From Auanema rhodensis (Eukaryota; Nematoda; Chromadorea; Rhabditida; Rhabditidae): a DNA stretch of 64,000 bases. Positions 1 through 11,627 of this stretch are shown in pieces. A model generated the notes under the pieces. The model was not told the DNA's origin and did no database searches. It was given only the letters and a program-made list of their open reading frames with translations. Every line of letters begins with the position of its first letter. Position 1 is the stretch's first letter. The translations under genes were made by a program, and so were the position numbers. The stretch is taken from positions 15,894,001-15,958,000 of the forward strand of contig OZ059895.1 of assembly GCA_964057225.1 (NCBI GenBank), read 5' to 3'.

Positions 1-2826
1 CAATTCTCACTATGAAAATCAGATTCTATAGATCTGAATACCTCAGCTGAGTATATTCTTAGTGAAATATGTTTGATGAGGTTCGAGAAAAGCGGACATT
101 CACCGAGCACAACGTGACTACAGCCTGAACTTTTTTGTGAACAATCTTTTGGATGGGCCGGATATAAACCTCTTTTCCGGAAAAACCAAAGATCCTCGTC
201 AATTCTCACTATGAAAATCAGATTCTATAGATCTGAATACCTCAGCTGAGTATATTCTTAGTGAAATATGTTTGATGAGGTTCGAGAAAAGCGGACATTC
301 ACCGAGCACAACGTGACTACAGCCTGAACTTTTTTGTGAACAATCTTTTGGATGGGCCGGATATAAACCTCTTTTCCGGAAAAGCGAAAGATCCTCGTCA
401 ATTCTCACTATGAAAATCAGATTCTACAGATCTGAATACCTCAGCTGAGTATATTCTTTTTGAAATATGTTTGATGAGGTTCGAGAAAAGCGGACATTCA
501 CCGAGCACAACGTGACTACAGCCTGAACTTTTTTGTGAACAATCTTTTGGATGGGCCGGATATAAACCTCTTTTCCGGAAAAGCGAAAGATCCTCGTCAA
601 TTCTCACTATGAAAATCAGATTCTACAGATCTGAATACCTCAGCTGAGTATATTCTTTTTGAAATATGTTTGATGAGGTTCGAGAAAAGCGGACATTCAC
701 CGAGCACAACGTGACTACAGCCTGAACTTTTTTGTGAACAATCTTTTGGATGGGCCGGATATAAACCTCTTTTCCGGAAAAGCGAAAGAACCTCGTCAAT
801 TCTCACTATGAAAATCAGATTCTACAGATCTGAATACCTCAGCTGAGTATATTCTAAGTGAAATATGTTTGATGAGGTTCGAGAAAAGCGGACATTCACC
901 GAGCACAACGTGACTACAGCCTGAACTTTTTTGTGAACAATCTTTTGGATGGGCCGGATATAAACCTCGTTTCCGGAAAAACGAAAGAACCTCGTCAATT
1001 CTCACTATGAAAATCAGATTCTACAGATCTGAATACCTCAGCTGAGTATATTCTTTTTGAAATATGTTTGATGAGGTTTGAGAAAAGCGGACATTCACCG
1101 AGCACAACGTGACTACAGCCTGAACTTTTTTGTGAACAATCTTTTGGATGGGCCGGATATAAACCTCTTTTCCGGAAAAGCGAAAGAACCTCGTCAATTC
1201 TCACTATGAAAATCAGATTCTATAGATCTGAATACCTCAGCTGAGTATATTCTTTTTGAAATATGTTTGATGAGGTTTGAGAAAAGCGGACATTCACCGA
1301 GCACAACGTGACTACAGCCTGAACTTTTTTGTGAACAATCTTTTGGATGGGCCGGATATAAACCTCTTTTCCGGAAAAACCAAAGATCCTCGTCAATTCT
1401 CACTATGAAAATCAGATTCTACAGATCTGAATACTTCAGTTGAGTATATTCTTTTTGAAATATGTTTGATGAGGTTCGAGAAAAGCGGACATTCACCGAG
1501 CACAACGTGACTACAGCCTGAACTTTTTTGTGAACAATCTTTTGGATGGGCCGGATATAAACCTCTTTTCCGGAAAAACCAAAGATCCTCGTCAATTCTC
1601 ACTATGAAAATCAGATTCTATAGATCTGAATACCTCAGCTGAGTATATTCTTTTTGAAATATGTTTGATGAGGTTTGAGAAAAGCGGACATTCACCGAGC
1701 ACAACGTGACTACAGCCTGAACTTTTTTGTGAACAATCTTTTGGATGGGCCGGATATAAACGTCTTTTCCGGAAAAACCAAAGATCCTCGTCAATTCTCA
1801 CTATGAAAATCAGATTCTACAGATCTGAATACCTCAGCTGAGTATATTCTTTTTGAAATATGTTTGATGAGGTTCGAGAAAAGCGGACATTCACCGAGCA
1901 CAACGTGACTACAGCCTGAACTTTTTTGTGAACAATCTTTTGGATGGGCCGGATATAAACCTCTTTTCCGGAAAAGCGAAAGATCCTCGTCAATTCTCAC
2001 TATGAAAATCAGATTCTACAGATCTGAATACCTCAGCTGAGTATATTCTTAGTGAAATATGTTTGATGAGGTTCGAGAAAAGCGGACATTCACCGAGCAC
2101 AACGTGACTACAGCCTGAACTTTTTTGTGGACAATCTTTTGGATGGGCCGGATATAAACCTCTTTTCCGGAAAAACCAAAGATCCTCGTCAATTCTCACT
2201 ATGAAAATCAGATTCTACAGATCTGAATACCTCAGCTGAGTATATTCTTTTTGAAATATGTTTGATGAGGTTCGAGAAAAGCGGACATTCACCGAGCACA
2301 ACGTGACTACAGCCTGAACTGTTTTGTGAACAATCTTTTGGATGGGCCGGATATAAACCTCTTTTCCGGAAAAACCAAAGATCCTCGTCAATTCTCACTA
2401 TGAAAATCAGATTCTACAGATCTGAATACCTGAGCTGAGTATATTCTTAGTGAAATATGTTTGATGAGGTTCGAGAAAAGCGGACATTCACCGAGCACAA
2501 CGTGACTACAGCCTGAACTTTTTTGTGGACAATCTTTTGGATGGGCCGGATATAAACCTCTTTTCCGGAAAAACGAAAGATCCTCGTCAATTCTCACTAT
2601 GAAAATCAGATTCTACAGATCTGAATACCTCAGCTGAGTATATTCTTTTTGAAATATGTTTGATGAGGTTCGAGAAAAGCGGACATTCACCGAGCACAAC
2701 GTGACTACAGCCTGAACTTTTTTGTGAACAATCTTTTGGATGGGCCGGATATAAACCTCTTTTCCGGAAAAACGAAAGATCCTCGTCCATTCTCACTATG
2801 AAAATCAGATTCTACAGATCTGAATA
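1..2826. repeat. 199-bp tandem satellite, about 14 copies
   Basis: The same 199-bp unit repeats head to tail about 14.2 times with only a few substitutions per copy. The array is already running at base 1, so its true length is unknown; it stops near 2826, where the sequence turns into unique AT-rich DNA. Each unit holds two perfect palindromes (CTCAGCTGAG and TTTTCCGGAAAA) and an imperfect one around AGATCT. The variable spot is a 4-base block that reads tttt, tagt or aagt in different copies. Because 199 is not a multiple of 3, each copy produces a separate 69-codon minus-strand frame; these are by-products of the repeat. No transposase, tRNA or rRNA is seen in the unit. Confidence 0.97.
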
Positions 2827-3376
2827 TCTGTATAGATCGATAGTCCACCTCTAATCATTTTGGACTTGTTCTGCTTGAGTTGTCAATCATATATATAATA
2901 CTTGACTACCATATTTTTTGAATATTGTTTCACAAAACACAATAACAATACGAAATCAAAAACCAATTTTTTTTTATTTAAAGCTGATTTTAGACTTTTC
3001 TCAAACTTTTTGAAAAGTAATTAATGTTTCATCGGCATAAATAATTAATGAGATCAGTCAAGGGTATCATTGATAAATTTAAAAGTTGTGAATTTTAAAA
3101 AATTCTATAAATAATTCATTTCGTAAATCATAAATATCGAAAAATTATATTTGAAATAGGAAATAGAATTTTTATTATTCGAATATAGTTAAAACAGCAA
3201 TAAAATACCAGTGTTGCAACATGGTCCATATTGAACTTGTAAATGAAATCAAGTGAAGACGTGTAATTCAAATGTAATGCATGCATGCATTGACTTTCGA
3301 TGCTCTTCAAGTATTGTGTCGTACCTATATGATGAAAATAGTTCTTGAAGCTTATGAACTGCCAACAGTCGTTCTC
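2827..3376. other. AT-rich spacer between satellite and chemoreceptor
   Basis: Unique AT-rich DNA with poly-A and poly-T runs. Nothing coding was recognised. The right end probably holds the 3' untranslated region of the minus-strand receptor gene. Confidence 0.6.
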
Positions 3377-4569
3377 TCAGGTTCTTAAATATAAAACTTG
3401 AATAGATTTCATTCTTATGAAGTACCAACTGATTTTGACAAACTTGTTCCCAAAATCAATAAAAGCAGTACGATAGTCACGATGTCCAAGAACAAGTACA
3501 AAACTGTTTCCCAGTCCATGAGTTGAAAAAACCATCATACACCATTTCATTAATTCTGAAACATCGGTATATGAAGTTTGATAAACGTTTTATCTACCTT
3601 TGAGCAGATATCCTTTAATCAGTACTACTATAGGAATAATCATAAGAGCAATCGGAACAAATGTCTGAAATTAGAAGACAAATTTCCATTCAAAAGCGTT
3701 CAGAATTGAGATTGTACCTGAACTAAAAGTGCTCGAAGCAGAGATCGTTGAAGCATTTTCGTTCGTTCAGATAAAAATTTGCTTGAAGTATACAAGAATT
3801 GATAACAGAGTGCCAAACAAATGATGTAAACCATAATGAATAAGATGCACAATACGAATACTAAATAACAATATAATTCTATTCCTGGAACCACAGCAAC
3901 ATCCGGTGTTTGCAATAAAGCAAAATATTCTGATGCGCAAATATTGTATCCCTTAAACATGCTGGAGTATATGACGACAGTCATGAGGTTACTACTTGAA
4001 AATGTTGCAACTTGATTTGATAGCTGCTAGACATAGTAGCCATTCCACAAGCAGCCCCAACAATCCATCCATTATACATTATAAAAGTTATAAAAGCATC
4101 GAATCGATCATTGAAATACATAACGTGATATGTTGGAAGTACTGCTCGTGTTCGATATTTCAACATATTCAAGTAAACGCCTCCTGTTTCTATAATTATG
4201 ATTTCATATATGAGCAATTACTTGAATAAATCTTGCCAATCAAAATTGCTGCCCAGACATAATAAACCCAATTAGCTGGGATTCCTGTGCCAGCTAGTGC
4301 TCCTAATTGACGAAATGCAGCATAGTCACTATATAACTGTACGAGGAAACAGATACAAAAGACGAAATCATTACTTAAGAAACTGATATAATCAAGTAGT
4401 GAAATGCACGAAAAACAGTAAAATCTTACCAAATCAGATGAAATAACAAAATATTTTTATAAGTCTGCATAGCTTTCGATGAATGATTGTAGACTATATA
4501 GAAGGTTAGAATAAATGCAACACAGTTAATACCAAATACTATATACTGTGAAATAATATATGAATGCAT
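3377..4569 (-). CDS. serpentine chemoreceptor, Str superfamily (SRH-like)
   Basis: A seven-transmembrane receptor of the nematode chemosensory type, expected in the ciliary membrane of sensory neurons. By eye it has about six exons. The first starts at 4569 with MHSYIISQYIVFGINCV (TM1) and runs into a short SSKAMQTYKN loop, as in SRH proteins. Later exons carry VQLYSDYAAFRQLG, then GWIVGAACGMATMSSSYQI and a long hydrophobic pair (LVFVLCILFIMVYIICLAL). The SRH/STR-like TM6 entry follows (LQRSLLRALLVQTFVPIAL), and TM7 with THGLGNSFVLVLGHRDYR. The frame ends at 3377-3379 after about 340 residues, a normal size. Exon joins are approximate. It lies alone between two tandem arrays. Assignment to SRH rather than STR or SRI is an inference from motif shape. 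Confidence 0.75.
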
Positions 4570-5524
4570 TTCTTCATATTCTAACTTCATACACATCTTT
4601 CAACAAAAATAGGAATAATGTCAATTTGACAAAGTAATTATAATGAATAGTTAGCAGTTTTGAGATAAAATGCCAATAGTTAGTCAATATGATGAGAGAA
4701 GGAATATATGATTTACAATCCTTGTATATGTATATAGTTAATCTGAATGAAATCAAATGAAAACTTCTCTTAGAACATATCAATAATGAACTATTTATGA
4801 TATATTCTGCAATGGCATCGCAAATCTTTCGAAAGTAACATAATCAGAAACACCTACTATGAGTGAAGCAGAGCATAATATTCAGTGAAAACATAAATAA
4901 AACATAAGATTTCAATATCAGTTTGTTTTAAAAAACGAAACTCACTTAAGCTTTAAAGCTGCAGGCTTAACATATGAATCAAAGATTGTTTTTTTACATT
5001 TTCCTAATATGATATTTGGATCAATGTATGCGAAACAGATGAGATTCACAAGATGAAGACAACAAGCATGCCAGATTTAAGTATAATTAACATATTTGGG
5101 AAAATACAAATGTTTTTCACATCCTAGATCATTTTGAGAATAGTAAGTTTCTTTTAAAAATTGTATAATATGAACAGAAACCAATAATAATATTAAATAA
5201 CCGAATGAAAAGCATCTGTATTCAGTTTTTCACGTGGACATTCATGTAAAATGTATGAAAATTTGTTTTTCATCTTTACATTTCTATGTCGTAACTATCA
5301 ACATTATCATATTAAACTCATTGTAGACATGCAGAGCAGCGTTGTATAAGTAATTGATGATTTAGTAAATTCTTTATTGATGCAAATGTATTATAAACAT
5401 CATAATTTCAATTTCAACTCTTATTATAACAATATAAATCTTCTGTATAATAAATAAATAAATGTTGTACATCATCTCGATCTATCTCATTTCTGATCAA
5501 CAGATATTTGAATATTTAGTGAAT
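4570..5524. other. AT-rich intergenic spacer
   Basis: About 950 bases of very AT-rich DNA with only short frames. It presumably contains the upstream region of the chemoreceptor on its left. No RNA gene or repeat was recognised. Confidence 0.6.
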
Positions 5525-5600
5525 CAAAGAACACATTTACGGATAATTTAACCCTGCTGATACTCACCACTACCACGCTACACGTTATCAGAATACCAAC
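5525..5600 (-). pseudogene. degenerate array edge with tRNA-Asp remnant
   Basis: The sequence aligns with the repeat unit on both sides: acggataatttaaccct matches the spacer before the tRNA, and gatactcaccacta matches the D-arm part of tRNA-Asp. The bases between them are missing, which removes the acceptor, anticodon and T arms. A second deletion follows before ctacacgtt. What remains cannot form a tRNA. It marks the decayed left end of the array. Confidence 0.75.
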
Positions 5601-5811
5601 GTTACGATTCTAAGTCTCTCCCTTAGCTTCAATCATCACAATTTCCTGAAAAGAAAAATTGTAGTATAGAAGTAATTTTATAACATGAAGAACAACCGGT
5701 CAAGTGCTATTATAATTCAAAAATGAAGTGAGCGTGTGGATGTACGTGGATCTCACGTGATGCTTTCAAGATATTCTAATCACCAAACATGAAATTTATA
5801 CTAGAGATTGT

Positions 5812-5973
5812 AAGGGACGCGCGAACGCATCCCCAAACGCAAAAATTTAGCTGTTGGCGAATCTCAACTCGAGATTGCCATACAGGTCAGCCCAATCGAA
5901 AAGTGCAATGATCAGGCCTCTTCGTAGAGAGCCCGCCTTGATGATCGCGGGCAGCTCCCAGCCAGGTAAGTTT
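5812..5973 (-). ncRNA. U1: U1 snRNA, copy 1
   Basis: Read on the minus strand the RNA begins AAACUUACCUGG, which contains the U1 sequence that pairs with 5' splice sites; C. elegans U1 begins the same way. Stem-loop 1 has the loop GAUCAUCAAG, matching the U1-70K binding loop. Stem-loop 2 shows AUUGCACUUU, matching the U1A-type loop. The Sm site AAUUUUUG follows, then a GC-rich terminal hairpin closed by a UUCG tetraloop. Length is about 162 nt against 164 in human. The RNA recognises 5' splice sites within the U1 snRNP in the nucleus. The 3' end is placed at the base of the last hairpin and could be off by a few bases. Confidence 0.93.
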
Positions 5974-6225
5974 AATGGTCAACTCAATGAGTCTAACAGG
6001 CCATACCTTATTTAGTATCTCATATGGGTTTCACTTCTTTTTAATATATGAACTTGAGGGAAAACATTCGGAATGTCTTTGATTGCAACTCATGTGGGAA
6101 AACCTGTAATCATATTAAAAACCATCCTGTTCACGACCAATTCGCCAATCAAGGAACAATTTTACTGATAATTAACCCTCAGGGCATTACATGGAAGGAT
6201 ATAAATCCAAGTGGTGCAAAATATT

Positions 6226-6297
6226 CTCCCCGGCCGGGAATTGAACCCGGGTCTCGCATGTGACAGACGCGGATACTCACCACTATACTACCGAGGA
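6226..6297 (-). tRNA. tRNA-Asp: tRNA-Asp(GUC), copy 1
   Basis: Read on the minus strand the gene folds as a 72-nt cloverleaf. The acceptor stem pairs UCCUCGG with CCGGGGA, with discriminator G. The anticodon loop is CUGUCAC, giving anticodon GUC, which reads aspartate codons. The T arm holds the B box GGTTCAATTCC, and the D arm holds the A box region. A TTTT terminator follows about 5 bases after the 3' end. No intron is present. The gene sits inside the 727-bp repeat, upstream in coordinate terms of the U1 gene of the next unit. Confidence 0.95.
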
Positions 6298-6538
6298 CAC
6301 GTCGGTACACGTTATCAGAATACCAACGTTTCGATTCTAAGTCTCTCCCTTAGCTTCAATCATCACAATTTCCTGAAAAGAAAAATTGTAGTATAGAAGT
6401 AATTTTATAACATGAAGAACAACCGGTCAAGTGCTATTATAATTCAAAAATGAAGTGAGCGTGTGGATGTACGTGGATTTCACGTGATGCTTTCAAGATA
6501 TTCTAATCACCAAACATGAAATTTATACTAGAGATTGT

Positions 6539-6700
6539 AAGGGACGCGCGAACGCATCCCCAAACGCAAAAATTTAGCTGTTGGCGAATCTCAACTCGAG
6601 ATTGCCATACAGGTCAGCCCAATCGAAAAGTGCAATGATCAGGCCTCTTCGTAGAGAGCCCGCCTTGATGATCGCGGGCAGCTCCCAGCCAGGTAAGTTT
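6539..6700 (-). ncRNA. U1: U1 snRNA, copy 2
   Basis: Identical by eye to copy 1 over the 5' splice-site pairing end, stem-loops 1 and 2, Sm site and terminal hairpin. It lies 727 bp to the right of copy 1. Confidence 0.93.
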
Positions 6701-6952
6701 AATGGTCAACTCAATGAGTCTAACAGGCCATACCTTATTTAGTATCTCATATGGGTTTCACTTCTTTTTAATATATGAACTTGAGGGAAAACATTCGGAA
6801 TGTCTTTGATTGCAACTCATGTGGGAAAACCTGTAATCATATTAAAAACCATCCTGTTCACGACCAATTCGCCAATCAAGGAACAATTTTACTGATAATT
6901 AACCCTCAGGGCATTACATGGAAGGATATAAATCCAAGTGGTGCAAAATATT

Positions 6953-7024
6953 CTCCCCGGCCGGGAATTGAACCCGGGTCTCGCATGTGACAGACGCGGA
7001 TACTCACCACTATACTACCGAGGA
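6953..7024 (-). tRNA. tRNA-Asp: tRNA-Asp(GUC), copy 2
   Basis: Identical by eye to copy 1, with the same cloverleaf, GUC anticodon and TTTT terminator. Confidence 0.95.
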
Positions 7025-7265
7025 CACGTCGGTACACGTTATCAGAATACCAACGTTTCGATTCTAAGTCTCTCCCTTAGCTTCAATCATCACAATTTCC
7101 TGAAAAGAAAAATTGTAGTATAGAAGTAATTTTATAACATGAAGAACAACCGGTCAAGTGCTATTATAATTCAAAAATGAAGTGAGCGTGTGGATGTACG
7201 TGGATTTCACGTGATGCTTTCAAGATATTCTAATCACCAAACATGAAATTTATACTAGAGATTGT

Positions 7266-7427
7266 AAGGGACGCGCGAACGCATCCCCAAACGCAAAAAT
7301 TTAGCTGTTGGCGAATCTCAACTCGAGATTGCCATACAGGTCAGCCCAATCGAAAAGTGCAATGATCAGGCCTCTTCGTAGAGAGCCCGCCTTGATGATC
7401 GCGGGCAGCTCCCAGCCAGGTAAGTTT
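7266..7427 (-). ncRNA. U1: U1 snRNA, copy 3
   Basis: Same sequence as copy 1 by eye. All U1 landmarks are intact: ACUUACCUG end, U1-70K loop, AUUGCAC loop and AAUUUUUG Sm site. Confidence 0.93.
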
Positions 7428-7679
7428 AATGGTCAACTCAATGAGTCTAACAGGCCATACCTTGTTTGGTATCTCATATGGGTTTCACTTCTTTTTAATA
7501 TATGAACTTGAGGGAAAACATTCGGAATGTCTTTGATTGCAACTCATGTGGGAAAACCTGTAATCATATTAAAAACCATCCTGTTCACGACCAATTCGCC
7601 AATCAAGGAACAATTTTACTGATAATTAACCCTCAGGGCATTACATGGAAGGATATAAATCCAAGTGGTGCAAAATATT

Positions 7680-7751
7680 CTCCCCGGCCGGGAATTGAAC
7701 CCGGGTCTCGCATGTGACAGACGCGGATACTCACCACTATACTACCGAGGA
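7680..7751 (-). tRNA. tRNA-Asp: tRNA-Asp(GUC), copy 3
   Basis: The tRNA body is identical to copy 1. The base just upstream of the gene differs (cgtcgct instead of cgtcggt). Confidence 0.95.
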
Positions 7752-7992
7752 CACGTCGCTACACGTTATCAGAATACCAACGTTACGATTCTAAGTCTCT
7801 CCCTTAGCTTCAATCATCACAATTTCCTGAAAAGAAAAATTGTAGTATAGAAGTAATTTTATAACATGAAGAACAACCGGTCAAGTGCTATTATAATTCA
7901 AAAATGAAGTGAGCGTGTGGATGTACGTGGATCTCACGTGATGCTTTCAAGATATTCTAATCACCAAACATGAAATTTATACTAGAGATTGT

Positions 7993-8154
7993 AAGGGACG
8001 CGCGAACGCATCCCCAAACGCAAAAATTTAGCTGTTGGCGAATCTCAACTCGAGATTGCCATACAGGTCAGCCCAATCGAAAAGTGCAATGATCAGGCCT
8101 CTTCGTAGAGAGCCGGCCTTGATGATCGCGGGCAGCTCCCAGCCAGGTAAGTTT
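7993..8154 (-). ncRNA. U1: U1 snRNA, copy 4 (stem-loop 1 variant)
   Basis: Matches copy 1 except at plus-strand base 8115, where c is replaced by g. In the RNA this is nucleotide 40, G to C, in the 3' strand of stem-loop 1. It breaks a C-G pair (nt 25 with nt 40) close to the U1-70K loop. The 5' end, Sm site and terminal hairpin are unchanged. This copy may be a weaker or non-functional variant. Confidence 0.88.
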
Positions 8155-8406
8155 AATGGTCAACTCAATGAGTCTAACAGGCCATACCTTGTTTGGTATC
8201 TCATATCGGTTTCACTTCTTTTTAATATATGAACTTGAGGGAAAACATTCGGAATGTCTTTGATTGCAACTCATGTGGGAAAACCTGTAATCATATTAAA
8301 AACCATCCTGTTCACGACCAATTCGCCAATCAAGGAACAATTTTACTGATAATTAACCCTCAGGGCATTACATGGAAGGATATAAATCCAAGTGGTGCAA
8401 AATATT

Positions 8407-8478
8407 CTCCCCGGCCGGGAATTGAACCCGGGTCTCGCATGTGACAGACGCGGATACTCACCACTATACTACCGAGGA
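8407..8478 (-). tRNA. tRNA-Asp: tRNA-Asp(GUC), copy 4
   Basis: The tRNA body is identical to copy 1, with intact anticodon GUC and B box. Confidence 0.95.
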
Positions 8479-8719
8479 CACGTCGCTACACGTTATCAGA
8501 ATACCAACGTTACGATTCTAAGTCTCTCCCTTAGCTTCAATCATCACAATTTCCTGAAAAGAAAAATTGTAGTATAGAAGTAATTTTATAACATGAAGAA
8601 CAACCGGTCAAGTGCTATTATAATTCAAAAATGAAGTGAGCGTGTGGATGTACGTGGATCTCACGTGATGCTTTCAAGATATTCTAATCACCAAACATGA
8701 AATTTATACTCGAGATTGT

Positions 8720-8881
8720 AAGGGACGCGCGAACGCATCCCCAAACGCAAAAATTTAGCTGTTGGCGAATCTCAACTCGAGATTGCCATACAGGTCAGCC
8801 CAATCGAAAAGTGCAATGATCAGGCCTCTTCGTAGAGAGCCCGCCTTGATGATCGCGGGCAGCTCCCAGCCAGGTAAGTTT
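8720..8881 (-). ncRNA. U1: U1 snRNA, copy 5
   Basis: U1 body as in copy 1. The base pattern just beyond its 3' end is ctcgag instead of ctagag, a variant shared with copies 8 and 10. Confidence 0.93.
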
Positions 8882-9133
8882 AATGGTCAACTCAATGAGT
8901 CTAACAGGCCATACATTGTTTGGTATCTCATATGGGTTTCACTTCTTTTTAATATATGAACTTGAGGGAAAACATTCGGAATGTCTTTGATTGCAACTCA
9001 TGTGGGAAAACCTGTAATCATATTAAAAACCATCCTGTTCACGACCAATTCGCCAATCAAGGAACAATTTTACTGATAATTAACCCTCAGGGCATTACAT
9101 GGAAGGATATAAATCCAAGTGGTGCAAAATATT

Positions 9134-9205
9134 CTCCCCGGCCGGGAATTGAACCCGGGTCTCGCATGTGACAGACGCGGATACTCACCACTATACTACC
9201 GAGGA
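9134..9205 (-). tRNA. tRNA-Asp: tRNA-Asp(GUC), copy 5
   Basis: The tRNA body is identical to copy 1. The upstream flank variant is cgtagct, shared with copies 8 and 10. Confidence 0.95.
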
Positions 9206-9446
9206 CACGTAGCTACACGTTATCAGAATACCAACGTTACGATTCTAAGTCTCTCCCTTAGCTTCAATCATCACAATTTCCTGAAAAGAAAAATTGTAGT
9301 ATAGAAGTAATTTTATAACATGAAGAACAACCGGTCAAGTGCTATTATAATTCAAAAATGAAGTGAGCGTGTGGATGTACGTGGATCTCACGTGATGCTT
9401 TCAAGATATTCTAATCAGCAAACATGAAATTTATACTAGAGATTGT

Positions 9447-9608
9447 AAGGGACGCGCGAACGCATCCCCAAACGCAAAAATTTAGCTGTTGGCGAATCTC
9501 AACTCGAGATTGCCATACAGGTCAGCCCAATCGAAAAGTGCAATGATCAGGCCTCTTCGTAGAGAGCCCGCCTTGATGATCGCGGGCAGCTCCCAGCCAG
9601 GTAAGTTT
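9447..9608 (-). ncRNA. U1: U1 snRNA, copy 6
   Basis: U1 body as in copy 1. The downstream flank carries atcagcaaac instead of atcaccaaac, a variant shared only with copy 7. Confidence 0.93.
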
Positions 9609-9860
9609 AATGGTCAACTCAATGAGTCTAACAGCCCATACCTTGTTTGGTATCTCATATGGGTTTCACTTCTTTTTAATATATGAACTTGAGGGAAAAC
9701 ATTCGGAATGTCTTTGATTGCAACTCATGTGGGAAAACCTGTAATCATGTTAAAAACCATCCTGTTCACGACAAATTCGCCAATCAAGGAACAATTTTAC
9801 TGATAATTAACCCTCAGGGCATTACATGGAAGGATATAAATCCAAGTGGTGCAAAATATT

Positions 9861-9932
9861 CTCCCCGGCCGGGAATTGAACCCGGGTCTCGCATGTGACA
9901 GACGCGGATACTCACCACTATACTACCGAGGA
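9861..9932 (-). tRNA. tRNA-Asp: tRNA-Asp(GUC), copy 6
   Basis: The tRNA body is identical to copy 1. Two substitutions (near 9749 and 9773) lie outside the gene in the spacer of this unit. Confidence 0.95.
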
Positions 9933-10173
9933 CACGTCGCTACACGTTATCAGAATACCAACGTTACGATTCTAAGTCTCTCCCTTAGCTTCAATCATCA
10001 CAATTTCCTGAAAAGAAAAATTGTAGTATAGAAGTAATTTTATAACATGAAGAACAACCGGTCAAGTGCTATTATAATTCAAAAATGAAGTGAGCGTGTG
10101 GATGTACGTGGATCTCACGTGATGCTTTCAAGATATTCTAATCAGCAAACATGAAATTTATACTAGAGATTGT

Positions 10174-10335
10174 AAGGGACGCGCGAACGCATCCCCAAAC
10201 GCAAAAATTTAGCTGTTGGCGAATCTCAACTCGAGATTGCCATACAGGTCAGCCCAATCGAAAAGTGCAATGATCAGGCCTCTTCGTAGAGAGCCCGCCT
10301 TGATGATCGCGGGCAGCTCCCAGCCAGGTAAGTTT
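10174..10335 (-). ncRNA. U1: U1 snRNA, copy 7
   Basis: U1 body as in copy 1, with the same downstream flank variant (atcagcaaac) as copy 6. Confidence 0.93.
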
Positions 10336-10587
10336 AATGGTCAACTCAATGAGTCTAACAGGCCATACCTTGTTTGGTATCTCATATGGGTTTCACTTCT
10401 TTTTAATATATGAACTTGAGGGAAAACATTCGGAATGTCTTTGATTGCAACTCATGTGGGAAAACCTGTAATCATATTAAAAACCATCCTGTTCACGACC
10501 AATTCGCCAATCAAGGAACAATTTTACTGATAATTAACCCTCAGGGCATTACATGGAAGGATATAAATCCAAGTGGTGCAAAATATT

Positions 10588-10659
10588 CTCCCCGGCCGGG
10601 AATTGAACCCGGGTCTCGCATGTGACAGACGCGGATACTCACCACTATACTACCGAGGA
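10588..10659 (-). tRNA. tRNA-Asp: tRNA-Asp(GUC), copy 7
   Basis: The tRNA body is identical to copy 1. Confidence 0.95.
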
Positions 10660-10900
10660 CACGTCGCTACACGTTATCAGAATACCAACGTTACGATTCT
10701 AAGTCTCTCCCTTAGCTTCAATCATCACAATTTCCTGAAAAGAAAAATTGTAGTATAGAAGTAATTTTATAACATGAAGAACAACCGGTCAAGTGCTATT
10801 ATAATTCAAAAATGAAGTGAGCGTGTGGATGTACGTGGATCTCACGTGATGCTTTCAAGATATTCTAATCACCAAACATGAAATTTATACTCGAGATTGT

Positions 10901-11062
10901 AAGGGACGCGCGAACGCATCCCCAAACGCAAAAATTTAGCTGTTGGCGAATCTCAACTCGAGATTGCCATACAGGTCAGCCCAATCGAAAAGTGCAATGA
11001 TCAGGCCTCTTCGTAGAGAGCCCGCCTTGATGATCGCGGGCAGCTCCCAGCCAGGTAAGTTT
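10901..11062 (-). ncRNA. U1: U1 snRNA, copy 8
   Basis: U1 body as in copy 1, with the ctcgag flank variant found in copies 5 and 10. Confidence 0.93.
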
Positions 11063-11314
11063 AATGGTCAACTCAATGAGTCTAACAGGCCATACCTTGT
11101 TTGGTATCTCATATGGGTTTCACTTCTTTTTAATATATGAACTTGAGGGAAAACATTCGGAATGTCTTTGATTGCAACTCATGTGGGAAAACCTGTAATC
11201 ATATTAAAAACCATCCTGTTCACGACCAATTCGCCAATCAAGGAACAATTTTACTGATAATTAACCCTCAGGGCATTACATGGAAGGATATAAATCCAAG
11301 TGGTGCAAAATATT

Positions 11315-11386
11315 CTCCCCGGCCGGGAATTGAACCCGGGTCTCGCATGTGACAGACGCGGATACTCACCACTATACTACCGAGGA
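11315..11386 (-). tRNA. tRNA-Asp: tRNA-Asp(GUC), copy 8
   Basis: The tRNA body is identical to copy 1. It carries the cgtagct flank variant seen in copies 5 and 10. Confidence 0.95.
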
Positions 11387-11627
11387 CACGTAGCTACACG
11401 TTATCAGAATACCAACGTTACGATTCTAAGTCTCTCCCTTAGCTTCAATCATCACAATTTCCTGAAAAGAAAAATTGTAGTATAGAAGTAATTTTATAAC
11501 ATGAAGAACAACCGGTCAAGTGCTATTATAATTCAAAAATGAAGTGAGCGTGTGGATGTACGTGGATCTCACGTGATGCTTTCAAGATATTCTAATCACC
11601 AAACATGAAATTTATACTAGAGATTGT

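Noticed and set aside
199-2796. Thirteen similar 69-codon frames on the minus strand of the 199-bp array
   Set aside because: The frames follow from the repeat period; differences between copies are not biased toward silent changes, and there is no sign of splicing or start context.
1-2826. Spliced-leader RNA array
   Set aside because: No 22-nt leader like the nematode SL1 or SL2 sequence precedes a donor in the unit, and the Sm-like motif and hairpin are weak.
1-2826. CRISPR-like or rRNA array
   Set aside because: The whole 199-bp unit repeats with no unique spacers, and it does not match 5S rRNA or other rRNA.
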